Shown piece after piece: positions 7,459-16,438 of a stretch of DNA of 64,000 nt. Origin of the DNA: CBDAPE01 sp965198325 (GTDB lineage Bacteria > Pseudomonadota > Alphaproteobacteria > UBA828 > JAPUJA01); NCBI GenBank assembly GCA_965198325.1, contig CBDAPE010000013.1, forward strand, positions 62,001-126,000. Reading direction: 5' to 3'. Both the position numbers and the translations under genes were made by a program. The notes under the pieces were generated by a model. It saw nothing but the letters and a program-made list of their open reading frames with translations, had not been told where the DNA came from and made no database searches. How positions within the stretch are numbered: the first letter of the stretch is position 1; every line of letters starts with the position of its first letter.

Positions 7459-9903
7459 ATGGCCGACAGCTTTCCCGACCAGGCCCGGATCGTGATTATC
7501 GGCGGCGGCGTGGTGGGCTGCTCGACCGCCTATCACCTGACTCATAACGGCTGTGCGGACGTCGTCATCGTCGAGAAGGCGAAGCTCACGTCGGGCTCGA
7601 CCTGGCACGCGGCCGGTGCGATCGCCCAATATCGGCCGAACAACAATCTGATGAACCTCGCGGGCTATGCAATCCGCCTGATCCCCGAACTCGAAGCGGA
7701 AACCGGCCAGGGGACGGGCTGGCGCCAGACCGGCGGCATGCGAATCAGCACCCGCAAGGAGCGGCGCGCCGAGTATGAGCGCACGATCACAGCGGCGCGC
7801 TCGTTCGGCCTGGAGATGGGCCTGATCGGCCCCAAGGAGGCGGGTGAGAAATTTCCGGTGATGACCGTCGACGATCTCGACTGCTCGATCTGGATCCCGT
7901 CGGACGGTCTGGTCAGCCCCGCGGATATGACCATGGCGCTCGCCAAAGGCGCGCGCATGAAGGGTGCGCGGATTTTCGAGGACACCACGGTGACCGATTT
8001 GGTGGTCAAGGACGGGCGCCTCCAGGCCGTCGTCACCGATCAGGGCACAGTGAATTGCGAGACGGCGGCGATCTGCGCCGGCATCTGGTCGCGCAAGCTT
8101 GGGCGTCTCGCCGGCGTGACCATCCCGATCTGGCCGTCGCATCACTGTTACATGATCACCGAGGCAATCGACGGGGTGACGCCGGACCTGCCGGTGATGC
8201 GCGACCCGGAACTGTGGCACTACATCCGCGAGGAGGTGGGTGGGCTGATGGTCGGCCAGTACGAGCCTGACCCGATCCCCTACCCCGATTCGGCGGTGCC
8301 CGACGAGCACGCCTTTCACCTCATGCCCGAGAGCCTCGATCATTTCATGCCCCACATGATGCCCTTGATCCACCGCTTCCCGGTGCTCGAGACTGCGGGC
8401 GTGAAGACCTGGATCCACGGCCTCGAATCCTTCACCGAAGACCAGAACCCGGTGCTGGGGGAAACCGCCGTGGACGGCCTGTTCACCGCCTGCGGTTTTA
8501 ACGCCTACGGCATTACCGTGGGACCTGGCTTCGGCATGGCGCTTGGCGAGTGGATGCTCAACGGCGTGCCGCCCTTCGACCTCTGGGGCACGGACATTCG
8601 CCGCTTCGCCGCTTACCACGGCTCGGACGCACAGACGAAAGCCCGCGCGATCGAGGGCCAGGGCCACCACTACACGGTCCACTGGCCCTACGAAGAACCG
8701 GTCGTCGGTCGGCCGCTTCGTCGCTCGGCGGTCTATGAGCGTCTGGCCGCTGCGGGCGCATGCTTTGGCACCAAGGCAGGCTGGGAACGGCCTAACTGGT
8801 TCGCGCCGGCGGATGTGGAGCCGAAGGACATCTATGGGTTCGGCCGGCAGAACTGGTTTCCCCACGTTGCGGCCGAGCATCGCACCTGCCGGGATGCCGC
8901 CGCGCTGTTCGACCAGTCCTATTTCTCGAAGTTCATGCTGGTGGGCCGGGATTCCCTGCCCGTGCTCCAGCGGATCTGTGCCGGCGATCTTTCGAAACCG
9001 CCCGGGCGGCTCAGCTATACACAAATGCTCAACGAGCGCGGCGGAATCGAGTGTGATCTGACCGTCGCCCGGCTGGCAGACGACGCGTTCTACATCGTGA
9101 CGGGCACGGCCTTTACGATTCACGACGGACGGCACATCCGGCGTCATATCCCCGATGGCCTCGACGCTCACCTGGTCGACGTGACCTCAGGCTACGGAAC
9201 GCTCAGCGTGATGGGGCCCCGGGCGCGGGATATCCTGGGCGCGGTGGCCGAGGGCGATGTCAGTCACGCGGGCTTTCCATTCGGAGCGGTTCGCGAGATC
9301 TACGTAGCAGGCGCGCCGGTCCGGGCCATGCGCCTGACGTTTGTTGGTGAGCTGGGCTGGGAGTTGCACATCCCGACGGACTACATGCTCACGGTCTACG
9401 ACGCGCTGATCGAGGCGGGCACGCCGCTTGGGATGGCCCCGGCGGGCTATCGCGCCATCGATTCCCTGCGCCTCGAGAAGGGCTACCGGGTGTGGGCCGC
9501 CGACATCGGACCCGACTACACGCCACTCGAGGCGGGCCTGGGCTTCGCGGTCTCGTTCAAGAAGGACGTCGACTTCATCGGCAAGGCCGCGCTGCTCGCC
9601 CAGCGGGAGAAACCGCTCACCCGGCGCATGGTCGGTTTTACGATCGACGATCCCGACGCGATAATCCTTGGACGCGAGACGATCTACCGTGACGGGCAGA
9701 ATATGGGCTGGATCACCTCGGGCGGACACGGCCATACAATCGGGCGGGAGATTGCACTGGGCTATTTACGTCACGACACGGGCCTCGACGATGCGCTGAT
9801 CGGCTCGGGTGCGTACGAGATCGAGATCGCGACCCGCCGCTTCCCCGCGACCCTGCACACCGAAGCGCTCTACGACCCCGCGAACGCCTGGATCCGGGTC
9901 TAA
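7459..9903 (+). CDS. DAO-GcvT fusion: sarcosine/dimethylglycine dehydrogenase-type enzyme
   Basis: An 814-residue protein. The N-terminal FAD domain has GGGVVG at 15-20 and the covalent-flavin signature STWHAAG, with His50 as the expected attachment residue. The C-terminal half (about 440-810) is a GcvT/aminomethyltransferase domain with GELGWELHIP and RLEKGYR motifs. Enzymes of this build demethylate N-methyl amino acids such as dimethylglycine or sarcosine and pass the methyl carbon to tetrahydrofolate. ATG 7459 is preferred because AAGGGGG lies about 8 bases before it. A GntR regulator is directly upstream and a DddP-like gene is convergent downstream, which fits osmolyte catabolism. The exact methylated substrate is open. 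Confidence 0.88.
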   Translation: MADSFPDQARIVIIGGGVVGCSTAYHLTHNGCADVVIVEKAKLTSGSTWHAAGAIAQYRPNNNLMNLAGYAIRLIPELEAETGQGTGWRQTGGMRISTRKERRAEYERTITAARSFGLEMGLIGPKEAGEKFPVMTVDDLDCSIWIPSDGLVSPADMTMALAKGARMKGARIFEDTTVTDLVVKDGRLQAVVTDQGTVNCETAAICAGIWSRKLGRLAGVTIPIWPSHHCYMITEAIDGVTPDLPVMRDPELWHYIREEVGGLMVGQYEPDPIPYPDSAVPDEHAFHLMPESLDHFMPHMMPLIHRFPVLETAGVKTWIHGLESFTEDQNPVLGETAVDGLFTACGFNAYGITVGPGFGMALGEWMLNGVPPFDLWGTDIRRFAAYHGSDAQTKARAIEGQGHHYTVHWPYEEPVVGRPLRRSAVYERLAAAGACFGTKAGWERPNWFAPADVEPKDIYGFGRQNWFPHVAAEHRTCRDAAALFDQSYFSKFMLVGRDSLPVLQRICAGDLSKPPGRLSYTQMLNERGGIECDLTVARLADDAFYIVTGTAFTIHDGRHIRRHIPDGLDAHLVDVTSGYGTLSVMGPRARDILGAVAEGDVSHAGFPFGAVREIYVAGAPVRAMRLTFVGELGWELHIPTDYMLTVYDALIEAGTPLGMAPAGYRAIDSLRLEKGYRVWAADIGPDYTPLEAGLGFAVSFKKDVDFIGKAALLAQREKPLTRRMVGFTIDDPDAIILGRETIYRDGQNMGWITSGGHGHTIGREIALGYLRHDTGLDDALIGSGAYEIEIATRRFPATLHTEALYDPANAWIRV

Positions 9904-9924
9904 CAAGGGGCCGCACCCGGCCCC

Positions 9925-11126
9925 TCAGGCGAGCAGGCGGTCCTCATAGGGGTAGCGCGAGAGGCGGGCGGCGTCGGTTTCGGTGACCAGCACCTGTTCC
10001 TCGAGCTTGACACCCTCCGCGCCGCCCGGGGCGCCGATGTAGGATTCGACACAGAGCGTCATCCCCGCTTCGATCCGCCCGGCATAACCCCAGCCTTCGA
10101 AATCCTGGGCATGCACGATGCCCGGCCACTCATCGGCCAGCCCACCCCGTGGGCGCGGAAGCTATAGCGCTGCGCGGCGTAGGGCTTGGGCACGTCGCCC
10201 ACGGCTTCGGTGTAGTCCCGGAACGACAGGCCGGGCGCCAATTCGGCGATGCCCCGCTCGATCTGCTCGTAGGCGACGCGGTAGAGCCGGCGCTGCTCGT
10301 CGGTGGGCGCGCCGGCGCCGCACAACCAGCTGCGCGAGATATCGGCGCAATTGCCGTAGGGGCCAATTAGATCCGTATCGAACAACACCAGATCGCCCGC
10401 CGCGATGACCCGCTCGCCGCATTCCTGATACCAGGGATTGGTCCGCGGACCCGAGGTGAGCAGACGGGTCTCGATCCATTCGCCGCCGCGCTCGATATTG
10501 ACCTGGTGAAGGATCGACCAGAGGGCGTTCTCGGAAATACCCGGTTCGAGCGCTCCCTGCATCGCCGCCATATCCGCCTCGCAGACGGCGATCGCCGCTG
10601 CCACGGCATCGAGTTCATCGGCCGACTTGATGGCACGCGCCTGCTCCATCAACGCCTGGCCTTCGTGAAGCGTCACGCCCTTCGCGCCCAACGCGAGCGC
10701 CCCGGCGGGATCGAGCCGGTCGTGGGCGAGACGCCGGTTGTTGCCGCCGTGGGCAGCCATCAGGTCGGAGAGTTCCGCCGCCCAGATCCGGGCCTTTTCG
10801 TCGATTCTGGAGCCCGCGGTGAAGAAAAACCAGGATGTCGCCGGGCGCACCTCGTCGATCGTCGGAAGCTCGTCCCAGAGGTGCTCGCAGCCTTTGAACT
10901 CGAAGAGCGTGACGGGTCCTTGCGCCGGGATATAGACGTAACGCGCCGGATTGTGCAGACACCAGACCTGCATATTCGAAGCGTCCGTCGCATAGCGGAT
11001 ATTGACGGGATCGAACAGGACAATGCCGGCGAAGTCGTTCTCGGCGAGCAGTTCGCGGACCCGGCCCAGACGATAGGCGCGAAGCGCCGGCAGATCGACG
11101 GCAGGGCCCGCGGCCTGATCGGTCAC
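9925..11126 (-). pseudogene. DddP-like M24-fold protein (DMSP lyase family), single-base frameshift
   Basis: The first about 330 residues read in one frame from ATG 11126, and the last about 63 in another ending at TGA 9925-9927. The break is near 10138-10142, where GGC-TGG-CCG replaces an expected GGC-CTG-GCC-GAT; adding one base restores HGVGLADEWPG and a 400-residue protein. Several segments match what I recall of Roseobacter DddP closely: FDPVNIRYATD, GGEWIETRLL-SGPRTNPW, FDTDLIG-YG, and the terminal GMTLCVE and KLE-QVL. DddP cleaves DMSP to dimethylsulfide and acrylate. Pita-bread metal ligands (two Asp, His, two Glu) are all present once the frame is repaired. It is either a sequence error or a fresh mutation. 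Confidence 0.75.
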
Positions 11127-11156
11127 GAATTGTCTCGGGGGTGCGTCATCGCTCCG

Positions 11157-12641
11157 CTATTCGACGACCAGCTTGACCTGCTGGCCGGGCGTCAGCGGCT
11201 GGCCAGATATCAGACCGTTGATTGCGAGGAAGGTTTCGAGCGGGAAGTCGTCGACCCTCATGCGCCGGGCCATGCTCTCGGCGGTCTCGCCGCTGCGGAC
11301 CGTGGCGATATCGATCCGCTGCGGCTTGAGAGCCGCCGCCTCGGAATTGGTGAGACGCCGAAAGCTGTAGGTCGTGCGCCGCAAGTCCTCGTCGAAAGCT
11401 TCGGCTACGCCGACCGGCGTGATGAACGTGAACCGGTAGATGGCGTCCGCCGCGAAACGTATCGCGATCAACCGGATGTCGACCCACTCGCCGTCGCGCT
11501 GCAAGCGGAGCGAGCCGGTCGCCGCGTCGAAGCCGTTGACGGTCAGCCGTTCCGCGTCGTCGAGCGTGCGCCCTTCAGCCCAGTCGTTGACCAGATACCA
11601 GACGATGCCGAGATCGTTCTCGGGCGGATCATCGCCATCGAATATCATCACAGAGCCGTTCTCGTGCTCGCCGATGACCGCCGCATCGGAGTTGGTCAGT
11701 CGAAAACCGGGCGGCGCCTCGAAGCGGAAGCGCAAGACCGGATGGGCGAACAGGCGGCCCTTCACGAAGCCTTGATCGGGCGAATCGCCCCAGACCAAGC
11801 CATCGATCATGCGCAGGTAGAGTTCGCGGTCCTGGGCCAGGGTGGTATTCGAATGGCTCCTCGCTTCCTCGGCGGCCTGGGCGATCCGATCGGCGGTCCG
11901 GGGATGGGTCCGAAACAGGTCGGGCGTCGGTTCGACCCCCTCCTCGCCGGCAATCTTAGCGGACAGCGCGCTCTCGGCCTCGAGCTGACCCAGGAAGCTG
12001 CGCATCGCCATCGGGTCGTAGCCCGCCCGGGAGAGATAGCGGATGCCGAGGCGGTCGGCCTCGAGCTCCTGCTCGCGGGAGTAGCCCAACAGGTAGAGCT
12101 GCGCGCCGGTGCCGGCGAGATTGGTCAGCATCGGGCTGTCGGCAAGGATGCTGAGGATGTTCAGCCCGATGTTGGCGGCCACCGCCTGACTGTAGCGCTG
12201 GGCGGAGTGACGCGCCGTGACGTGGCCGATTTCGTGGGCGATGATGCCGGAGAGCTCGGCCTCGCTGTTGGCCAGCGCCATCAACCCGCGGGTGACGTAT
12301 ACGTAGCCGCCTGGCAGCGCGAATGCATTGACCACCGGGCTGTCGAGCAGCGTGAAGGTGAACGGCTGGTCGGCCATCTCCGAAGTCGCGGCGAGCAGCC
12401 GGCCCAGGCTGCCGACGTAGCGAACGATGTTCGGATCGTCGTAGACGCCGCCGAATTCCTCGAGGATCTTCGGATGCTCCTCAGCGCCAATCTCCATTTC
12501 CTCGGACGGCGACATGAAGGCGGTAAAACTTTGCTCGCCGGTCGCCGGATTCGTCGTGCAGCCTGACAGGCCAAGTCCGGCCACCGCCATAATTGCAGCC
12601 GCAAAGATCGAAACTTTGAGACATTGCCGGAAGCGCCGCAT
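11157..12641 (-). CDS. M48-family metalloprotease lipoprotein with LysM-like tail
   Basis: A 494-residue protein starting at ATG 12641, which shares one base with the upstream stop (TGATG). The N-terminus is a lipoprotein signal with lipobox LSGC (Cys28). The zinc-protease motif HEIGH is at 136-140 and the third ligand is in ELEADRLG, about 57 residues later. The C-terminal 50 residues (VRSGETAESMARR to LTPGQQVKLVVE) look like a LysM peptidoglycan-binding repeat. This is the BepA/YfgC-like periplasmic class that degrades or refolds misassembled outer-membrane proteins. A middle domain of about 200 residues between protease and LysM is typical of the alphaproteobacterial form. Confidence 0.88.
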   Translation of the reverse strand: MRRFRQCLKVSIFAAAIMAVAGLGLSGCTTNPATGEQSFTAFMSPSEEMEIGAEEHPKILEEFGGVYDDPNIVRYVGSLGRLLAATSEMADQPFTFTLLDSPVVNAFALPGGYVYVTRGLMALANSEAELSGIIAHEIGHVTARHSAQRYSQAVAANIGLNILSILADSPMLTNLAGTGAQLYLLGYSREQELEADRLGIRYLSRAGYDPMAMRSFLGQLEAESALSAKIAGEEGVEPTPDLFRTHPRTADRIAQAAEEARSHSNTTLAQDRELYLRMIDGLVWGDSPDQGFVKGRLFAHPVLRFRFEAPPGFRLTNSDAAVIGEHENGSVMIFDGDDPPENDLGIVWYLVNDWAEGRTLDDAERLTVNGFDAATGSLRLQRDGEWVDIRLIAIRFAADAIYRFTFITPVGVAEAFDEDLRRTTYSFRRLTNSEAAALKPQRIDIATVRSGETAESMARRMRVDDFPLETFLAINGLISGQPLTPGQQVKLVVE

Positions 12642-13423
12642 CAGTCGATGACCTCGATCTGTTCGGGATGGGTAGCTTCGATCATCGCCCCGTTGAACGA
12701 TTTTAACCAGCCCCGCACCCGAATCAGATGGCCCTCCCAGAGAGTGATGTCGAGACCCTCTGACTCGAAGTCGCGCAGGTCCGCGGGCGCGATGCTGATT
12801 GTGAAATCGGTTCGCCAATCGGATCCGAAATTGAGATAGCCCCGCCCGTTGACGACGGCTGCCGAGACAACCAAGCCCTCGACCAACTGGAAGCTATCGA
12901 GGTAAGTCTCGGCCTCTTGGGGATTGAGAATCCGGTAATAAGGATCGGCCCAGACGCCCTGGCCACGCGCCCGGGCCTCCGCCTCAATGGCGAGCATGGC
13001 GGGGAGGCGTGCCCGGTTGTCGCGAAAGCTGTAGACCCGGGCCAGCCCGAGGCGCAGCATTTCGCCCTGGATCCAGAGCCCGTCGTCCCGAAACTGGTGG
13101 GCCAGCGCCCGGCCATAGCGGTCGAACTCGCGACCGCCGTAGTACAGCGCGACGGTTCGATCCTGCACCATTGCCGCCAGCGCGGCCTGCGCTCCGCCCG
13201 CCTGGGGCCAGTCGACGAAGCCCTCGCGCCCGAGTGCCAATTTGGGCGCCTGGATCCCGACCAGACGGACCGCAACGCCGGTCTCAAGCACGACCGTATC
13301 GCCATCGACGACTTCGACGACCCGGGCGTGACCGCCCATGCGCATATCATCGTCCGACAACGCCTGCGCCGGAAGAATGAGCGCGATAGCGCCGAGCAGA
13401 ATGAGCGCGACGGGACTTCGCAT
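12641..13423 (-). CDS. Secreted thermonuclease (SNase)-family protein
   Basis: A 260-residue protein with a cleavable signal peptide (hydrophobic residues 4-20, likely cut after AQA). An SNase-like OB-fold follows at about 33-165, including VVDGDTVVLETG, RLVGIQAPK, DRYGRALAH and GLARVYSF. The Arg/Glu/Arg catalytic set of staphylococcal nuclease cannot be fully matched by eye, so nuclease activity is likely but not certain. The last about 90 residues form a second small domain. Translation is coupled to the downstream M48 lipoprotein through a one-base overlap, so both are probably exported envelope proteins. Confidence 0.82.
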   Translation of the reverse strand: MRSPVALILLGAIALILPAQALSDDDMRMGGHARVVEVVDGDTVVLETGVAVRLVGIQAPKLALGREGFVDWPQAGGAQAALAAMVQDRTVALYYGGREFDRYGRALAHQFRDDGLWIQGEMLRLGLARVYSFRDNRARLPAMLAIEAEARARGQGVWADPYYRILNPQEAETYLDSFQLVEGLVVSAAVVNGRGYLNFGSDWRTDFTISIAPADLRDFESEGLDITLWEGHLIRVRGWLKSFNGAMIEATHPEQIEVID

Positions 13424-13516
13424 GGTTTAGAGTATAAGCAAAGCCGAAAACCGTTGCATGGTGCGGCGATCGTCTTACACTGCTTGGCGCTCGAGTCGGA
13501 TTGGGAGTGAATTCTC

Positions 13517-14017
13517 TTGCGAATTCAAATAATTGCGGCTTTGACAGCCTCGCTTGCGATGGTTGCCGCCATCCAACCGGCGGACGCCGAAGAACCTGAT
13601 TTCATCGCGATTTCCGGCGGCCTCTACGATATCAACGACGACCAGACGACGGCCGAGTTCCGCGCCGAATACCGCTCGGACCTGCGATTTTGGCACTGGA
13701 TGCCGTTCATCGGGATCATGGGCAATGCCGACAGCGCACTCTACGGCTACGGCGGGCTGGGATTCGAGCTGTTCTTCGGGCCACGCATCGTGCTCATGCC
13801 CAACGCGGCCGTAGGCGCCTATTCCGACGGCGACAGCAAGGATCTGGGTTCGACGATCGAGTTCCGCACCGGTCTCGAGCTAGCCTACCGGTTCGACGAC
13901 TATTCCCGGCTCGGCGTCGCCTTCCACCACATCTCGAACGCGAGCATCGACGAAAACAACCCAGGTACCGAATCCCTCGTCGTGACCTATTCGATCCCGC
14001 TCTACAAGTTCTACTGA
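13517..14017 (+). CDS. pagL: Lipid A 3-O-deacylase PagL
   Basis: A 166-residue outer-membrane enzyme with a signal peptide cut after ADA (about residue 24) and an eight-strand barrel pattern. The PagL catalytic set is intact: His138 and Ser140 in FHHISNAS, the adjacent Asn141, and Glu152 in NPGTES, with the same Ser-to-Glu spacing as the Pseudomonas enzyme. It removes the 3-O-acyl chain from lipid A. The start is a TTG at 13517 with GGAG 9 bases upstream, an economical but unusual start. It is divergent from the nuclease/M48 pair. Confidence 0.88.
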   Translation: MRIQIIAALTASLAMVAAIQPADAEEPDFIAISGGLYDINDDQTTAEFRAEYRSDLRFWHWMPFIGIMGNADSALYGYGGLGFELFFGPRIVLMPNAAVGAYSDGDSKDLGSTIEFRTGLELAYRFDDYSRLGVAFHHISNASIDENNPGTESLVVTYSIPLYKFY

Positions 14018-14047
14018 GCGCCCTAATCCACGAAAGTCGACATCGCC

Positions 14048-15349
14048 GTGAAGGTCGCCCAGCCGCCGACTGATCCGCGTATCGGCGGCTGGTATGCCCA
14101 GCTGCCCGACCCGGCACCCGCGCGGCGCCTTGCCGGCGAGCAGACCGCCGACTGGGTGGTTGTCGGCGCGGGCTATACCGGGCTCGCCGCCGCCCGACGC
14201 CTGGCGGAGCACCGTCCCGGCGAACGGGTCCTGCTGCTCGAGGCGCTGCGCGTGGGCCTCGGCGCATCGGGCCGCAATTCCGACTTCGCGATCGATCTTC
14301 CCCACAACGTGAACGGCGGCACTGAGGACGGCCACCGGCTTTATCGCCTGTGCAGCGCCGGGGTTGCGATGCTGCGCGAGGCCGTAGAGGCCGGGCAGAT
14401 CGACTGCCAATGGAGTGAACGGGGCAAGCTGCATTGTGCGCTCGAGGATACGGGCATGCACGATCTCGACACGCTGTGCGTTGAGCTCGACGGGTTGGGC
14501 GCGCCTTTTGAATGGCTCGACGGCGACGCGCTCGAATCCCGGATCGGCACGCCCTACTACCGGGCCGCGGTGCACACTCCGGGCACAGCCCTGATTCAGC
14601 CAGCGGCGCTCGTGCGCGGCCTGGCGGCGACCCTTCCGGCAACCGTGGAGCTTTACGAAGAGACACCGGTCATCGCGATCGAACCGGGCCTGCCCGTCCG
14701 ACTCGCAACGCCCGACGCCGCGATCAGCGCTGGCCGCGTGCTGCTCGCGACCAACAATCCCATGACGGCACTGGCGGGGCTCGACCAACGATTGTTTCCG
14801 GTGAGTACCTTCGCGAGCCTGACCCGGCCCTTGACCGATGCTGAGCAGTCTGCACTCGGTGGTGAGGCGGACTGGGGCCTAATCCCCGGTCAGCGCATGG
14901 GCACGACGATGCGCTATACCCGGGACCGACGCCTCCTGATCCGCAACATCTTTCGTTATACGCCGCGTCTTTCCGCCGGCGACGGGGCGTGGCGGCGAAT
15001 CCTGGACCAGCACCGCCGCTCGTTCGTGGCGCGCTTTGCCATGCTGGACGCTGTGCCGTTCGATCACAGCTGGAGCGGCGCGCTCTCGATGGCGCGAAAC
15101 GGCAACGGCTTTTTCGGACAGGCCGCCCCCGGCGTGCTCGCCTCGCTGGGTTGCAACGGAGTCGGCGTGGCAAAGGGAACGATCTTCGGCGTGCTGCTGG
15201 CGGACTACGCGGTGAATGCGGGCTCGGCTCTCCTCGATGACATGCTGGCGCTGCCCGGCCCCAACCGCTTGCCGCCCCGGCCCATTCTCGGCCTCGCCGC
15301 GCCGGTCGTGATCAACCGACGCCAGCGTGAAGCGGGCCGGGAGCTGTGA
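14048..15349 (+). CDS. FAD-dependent DAO-family oxidoreductase (PuuB/OrdL-like)
   Basis: A 433-residue flavoprotein starting at GTG 14048. The FAD motif GAGYTGLAAA is at about 38-47, followed by LLEALRVGLGASGRNS, the form seen in gamma-glutamylputrescine oxidase (PuuB) and related amine oxidases. The C-terminal CNGVGVAKGTIFG segment completes the flavin site. It probably oxidises a primary or secondary amine or an amino acid. It starts 30 bases after pagL but is unrelated in function. Together with the glutamine-synthetase-like ligase and the aldehyde dehydrogenase farther along it resembles pieces of a gamma-glutamylated polyamine route, but the genes are scattered. Confidence 0.8.
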   Translation: MKVAQPPTDPRIGGWYAQLPDPAPARRLAGEQTADWVVVGAGYTGLAAARRLAEHRPGERVLLLEALRVGLGASGRNSDFAIDLPHNVNGGTEDGHRLYRLCSAGVAMLREAVEAGQIDCQWSERGKLHCALEDTGMHDLDTLCVELDGLGAPFEWLDGDALESRIGTPYYRAAVHTPGTALIQPAALVRGLAATLPATVELYEETPVIAIEPGLPVRLATPDAAISAGRVLLATNNPMTALAGLDQRLFPVSTFASLTRPLTDAEQSALGGEADWGLIPGQRMGTTMRYTRDRRLLIRNIFRYTPRLSAGDGAWRRILDQHRRSFVARFAMLDAVPFDHSWSGALSMARNGNGFFGQAAPGVLASLGCNGVGVAKGTIFGVLLADYAVNAGSALLDDMLALPGPNRLPPRPILGLAAPVVINRRQREAGREL

Positions 15350-15390
15350 GCGACGGGCAGGCCGCGAGCGATCGCGGCAGGCGGGGTCGG

Positions 15391-16006
15391 TCAGCCTTCC
15401 GCGGTCCCGAGCGCCGCGAGTTCCGCTTCGAGCTCTGCGATGCGCGTCTTTAGCTCGTCAACTGTCGGATCAAGATCCTCCAGGGTGAATCGGGGTGTGA
15501 TGTGCTGGGGACAGTTGATGTCCCACGCCTTGAGCGTGAACAGGATCGCCCGTTCGGGCGTGTCCTCGTAGCCGGGATCGGCGAGCCGGGCGAACAGCTC
15601 GGGGTCGTCCTCGACATAACGGGCCGTGCCCCAAATCTTGATGCGTCGGCGATTGGGATAATCCATCAGGAAGATGAACGCCTTGTCGTTCTCCTCGAGG
15701 GTACCGACGGTGACGTATTGCCGGTTGCCGCCGAAGTCGGCGAAGGCGAGCGTGGTCTCGTCCAGCACCGTGAGGAAGCCTTTCGGCCCGCCCCGATGCT
15801 GGATGTAGGGCTGGCCGTCGGCATTGGCGGTACCGAGGTAAAAAGAGTCCCGCTCGGCAACAAACGCCTCGAGATCAGGCGTGATCCTGTCGCGAAAGCC
15901 GCCCTTCGCCTCCCATGCGCTCGTAGGCCTTGCGCGAGCACCGAAGCGCCTGCGCCGCCTTCACGATGGACGTAAACGCGATATCACTTGAAATTTCGAA
16001 CGTCAC
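15391..16006 (-). pseudogene. Pyridoxamine 5'-phosphate oxidase-family protein, single-base frameshift
   Basis: Starting from GTG 16006 the first about 36 residues (TFEISSDIAFTSIVKAAQ, then SRKAYERM) read in one frame and stop early. One base later the family sequence continues (FRDRITPDLEAFVAERDSF, YIQHRGGPKGFL, FADFGGNRQYVT) to TGA 15391-15393. The break lies at about 15897-15906 in a run of G/C; removing one base gives about 204 residues, normal for this FMN-binding split-barrel family. The C-terminus is a short coiled coil (ELKTRIAELEAELA). The GTG overlaps the stop of a 53-residue upstream ORF, so the two are translationally coupled. Confidence 0.75.
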
Positions 16007-16164
16007 GTCGCGCCACGATCGGACCAAGCCGCACCGTCGATGCAGGCCGTAACCGGCCGGCGTGCGCCATAGGAGTCGTATTCCGCCAGCAGGCAGGACA
16101 GGGTGTCGGTTTCCTCCATTTCGTCGAACGCTTCGTCGAATAAGTCGAGCTCGTCGTCGTACAT
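16003..16164 (-). CDS. 53-residue acidic small protein coupled to the PNPOx gene
   Basis: ATG 16164 to TGA 16005-16003, with a near-perfect Shine-Dalgarno (AAGGAG, 16171-16176) six bases upstream. The product begins MYDDELDLFDEAFDEMEE and is very acidic in its first 18 residues; the remainder contains two Cys and a CIDGAAWSDRGAT end. I do not recognise the family. The stop overlaps the GTG of the PNPOx-family gene (GTGA). A strong promoter with a palindromic operator lies about 60 bases upstream. The ribosome-binding site, the coupling and the promoter together argue it is translated. Confidence 0.65.
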   Translation of the reverse strand: MYDDELDLFDEAFDEMEETDTLSCLLAEYDSYGARRPVTACIDGAAWSDRGAT

Positions 16165-16231
16165 GATCGTCTCCTTCGATGGTCCGCCCGCCGGGATGAT
16201 CCGGTGAACCGGTCATCTGGTGTTAGGAATA

Positions 16232-16260
16232 ATAATAGACAGACCAGTCTGTCTTGTCAA
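16232..16260 (-). promoter_or_regulatory. Strong sigma70-type promoter for the small ORF-PNPOx pair
   Basis: On the minus strand TTGACA (16260-16255) and TATTAT (16237-16232) are separated by exactly 17 bases. It points at the 53-residue ORF (start 16164) with a predicted leader of about 60 bases. A perfect inverted repeat fills the spacer (listed separately). Confidence 0.75.
16237..16254. promoter_or_regulatory. Palindromic operator inside the promoter spacer (TetR-type)
   Basis: AGACAGAC-CA-GTCTGTCT is an 8+2+8 perfect inverted repeat occupying the spacer between -35 and -10. Its form (AGAC half-sites, 2-base centre) is that of many TetR-family operators, which would repress by blocking polymerase. 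No tetR gene is in the window, so the regulator is encoded elsewhere. Confidence 0.65.
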
Positions 16261-16438
16261 GATTTAATTAGCCTCGATGGCTCCGAACCAGCCGACCGGC
16301 AGGGCCGGACGTCTCCGCCGGCGCCGGAGCAGCGCGGCGAGCACGACAGCGGGCATCGGCTGTCGCCAGGACGCCGCGCCGGCGCCAATTTTTTGTCGGG
16401 CGCGGGGAATCGGTGTAAACTGGCATTGGAGCGACGCC

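Noticed and set aside
7213..9171. 652-codon minus-strand open frame
   Set aside because: Lies antisense to the DAO-GcvT gene, which has clear motifs along the full length.
10506..12566. 686-codon plus-strand open frame opposite the DddP-like and M48 genes
   Set aside because: Composition is Arg/Asp/Gly-rich without domain pattern and it mirrors real minus-strand genes; a GC-skew shadow.
15875..16216. Single 113-residue minus-strand protein covering the PNPOx start
   Set aside because: Its first part is non-coding-like and its second part is only the head of the frameshifted PNPOx gene; the 53-residue ORF with AAGGAG explains the upstream part better.
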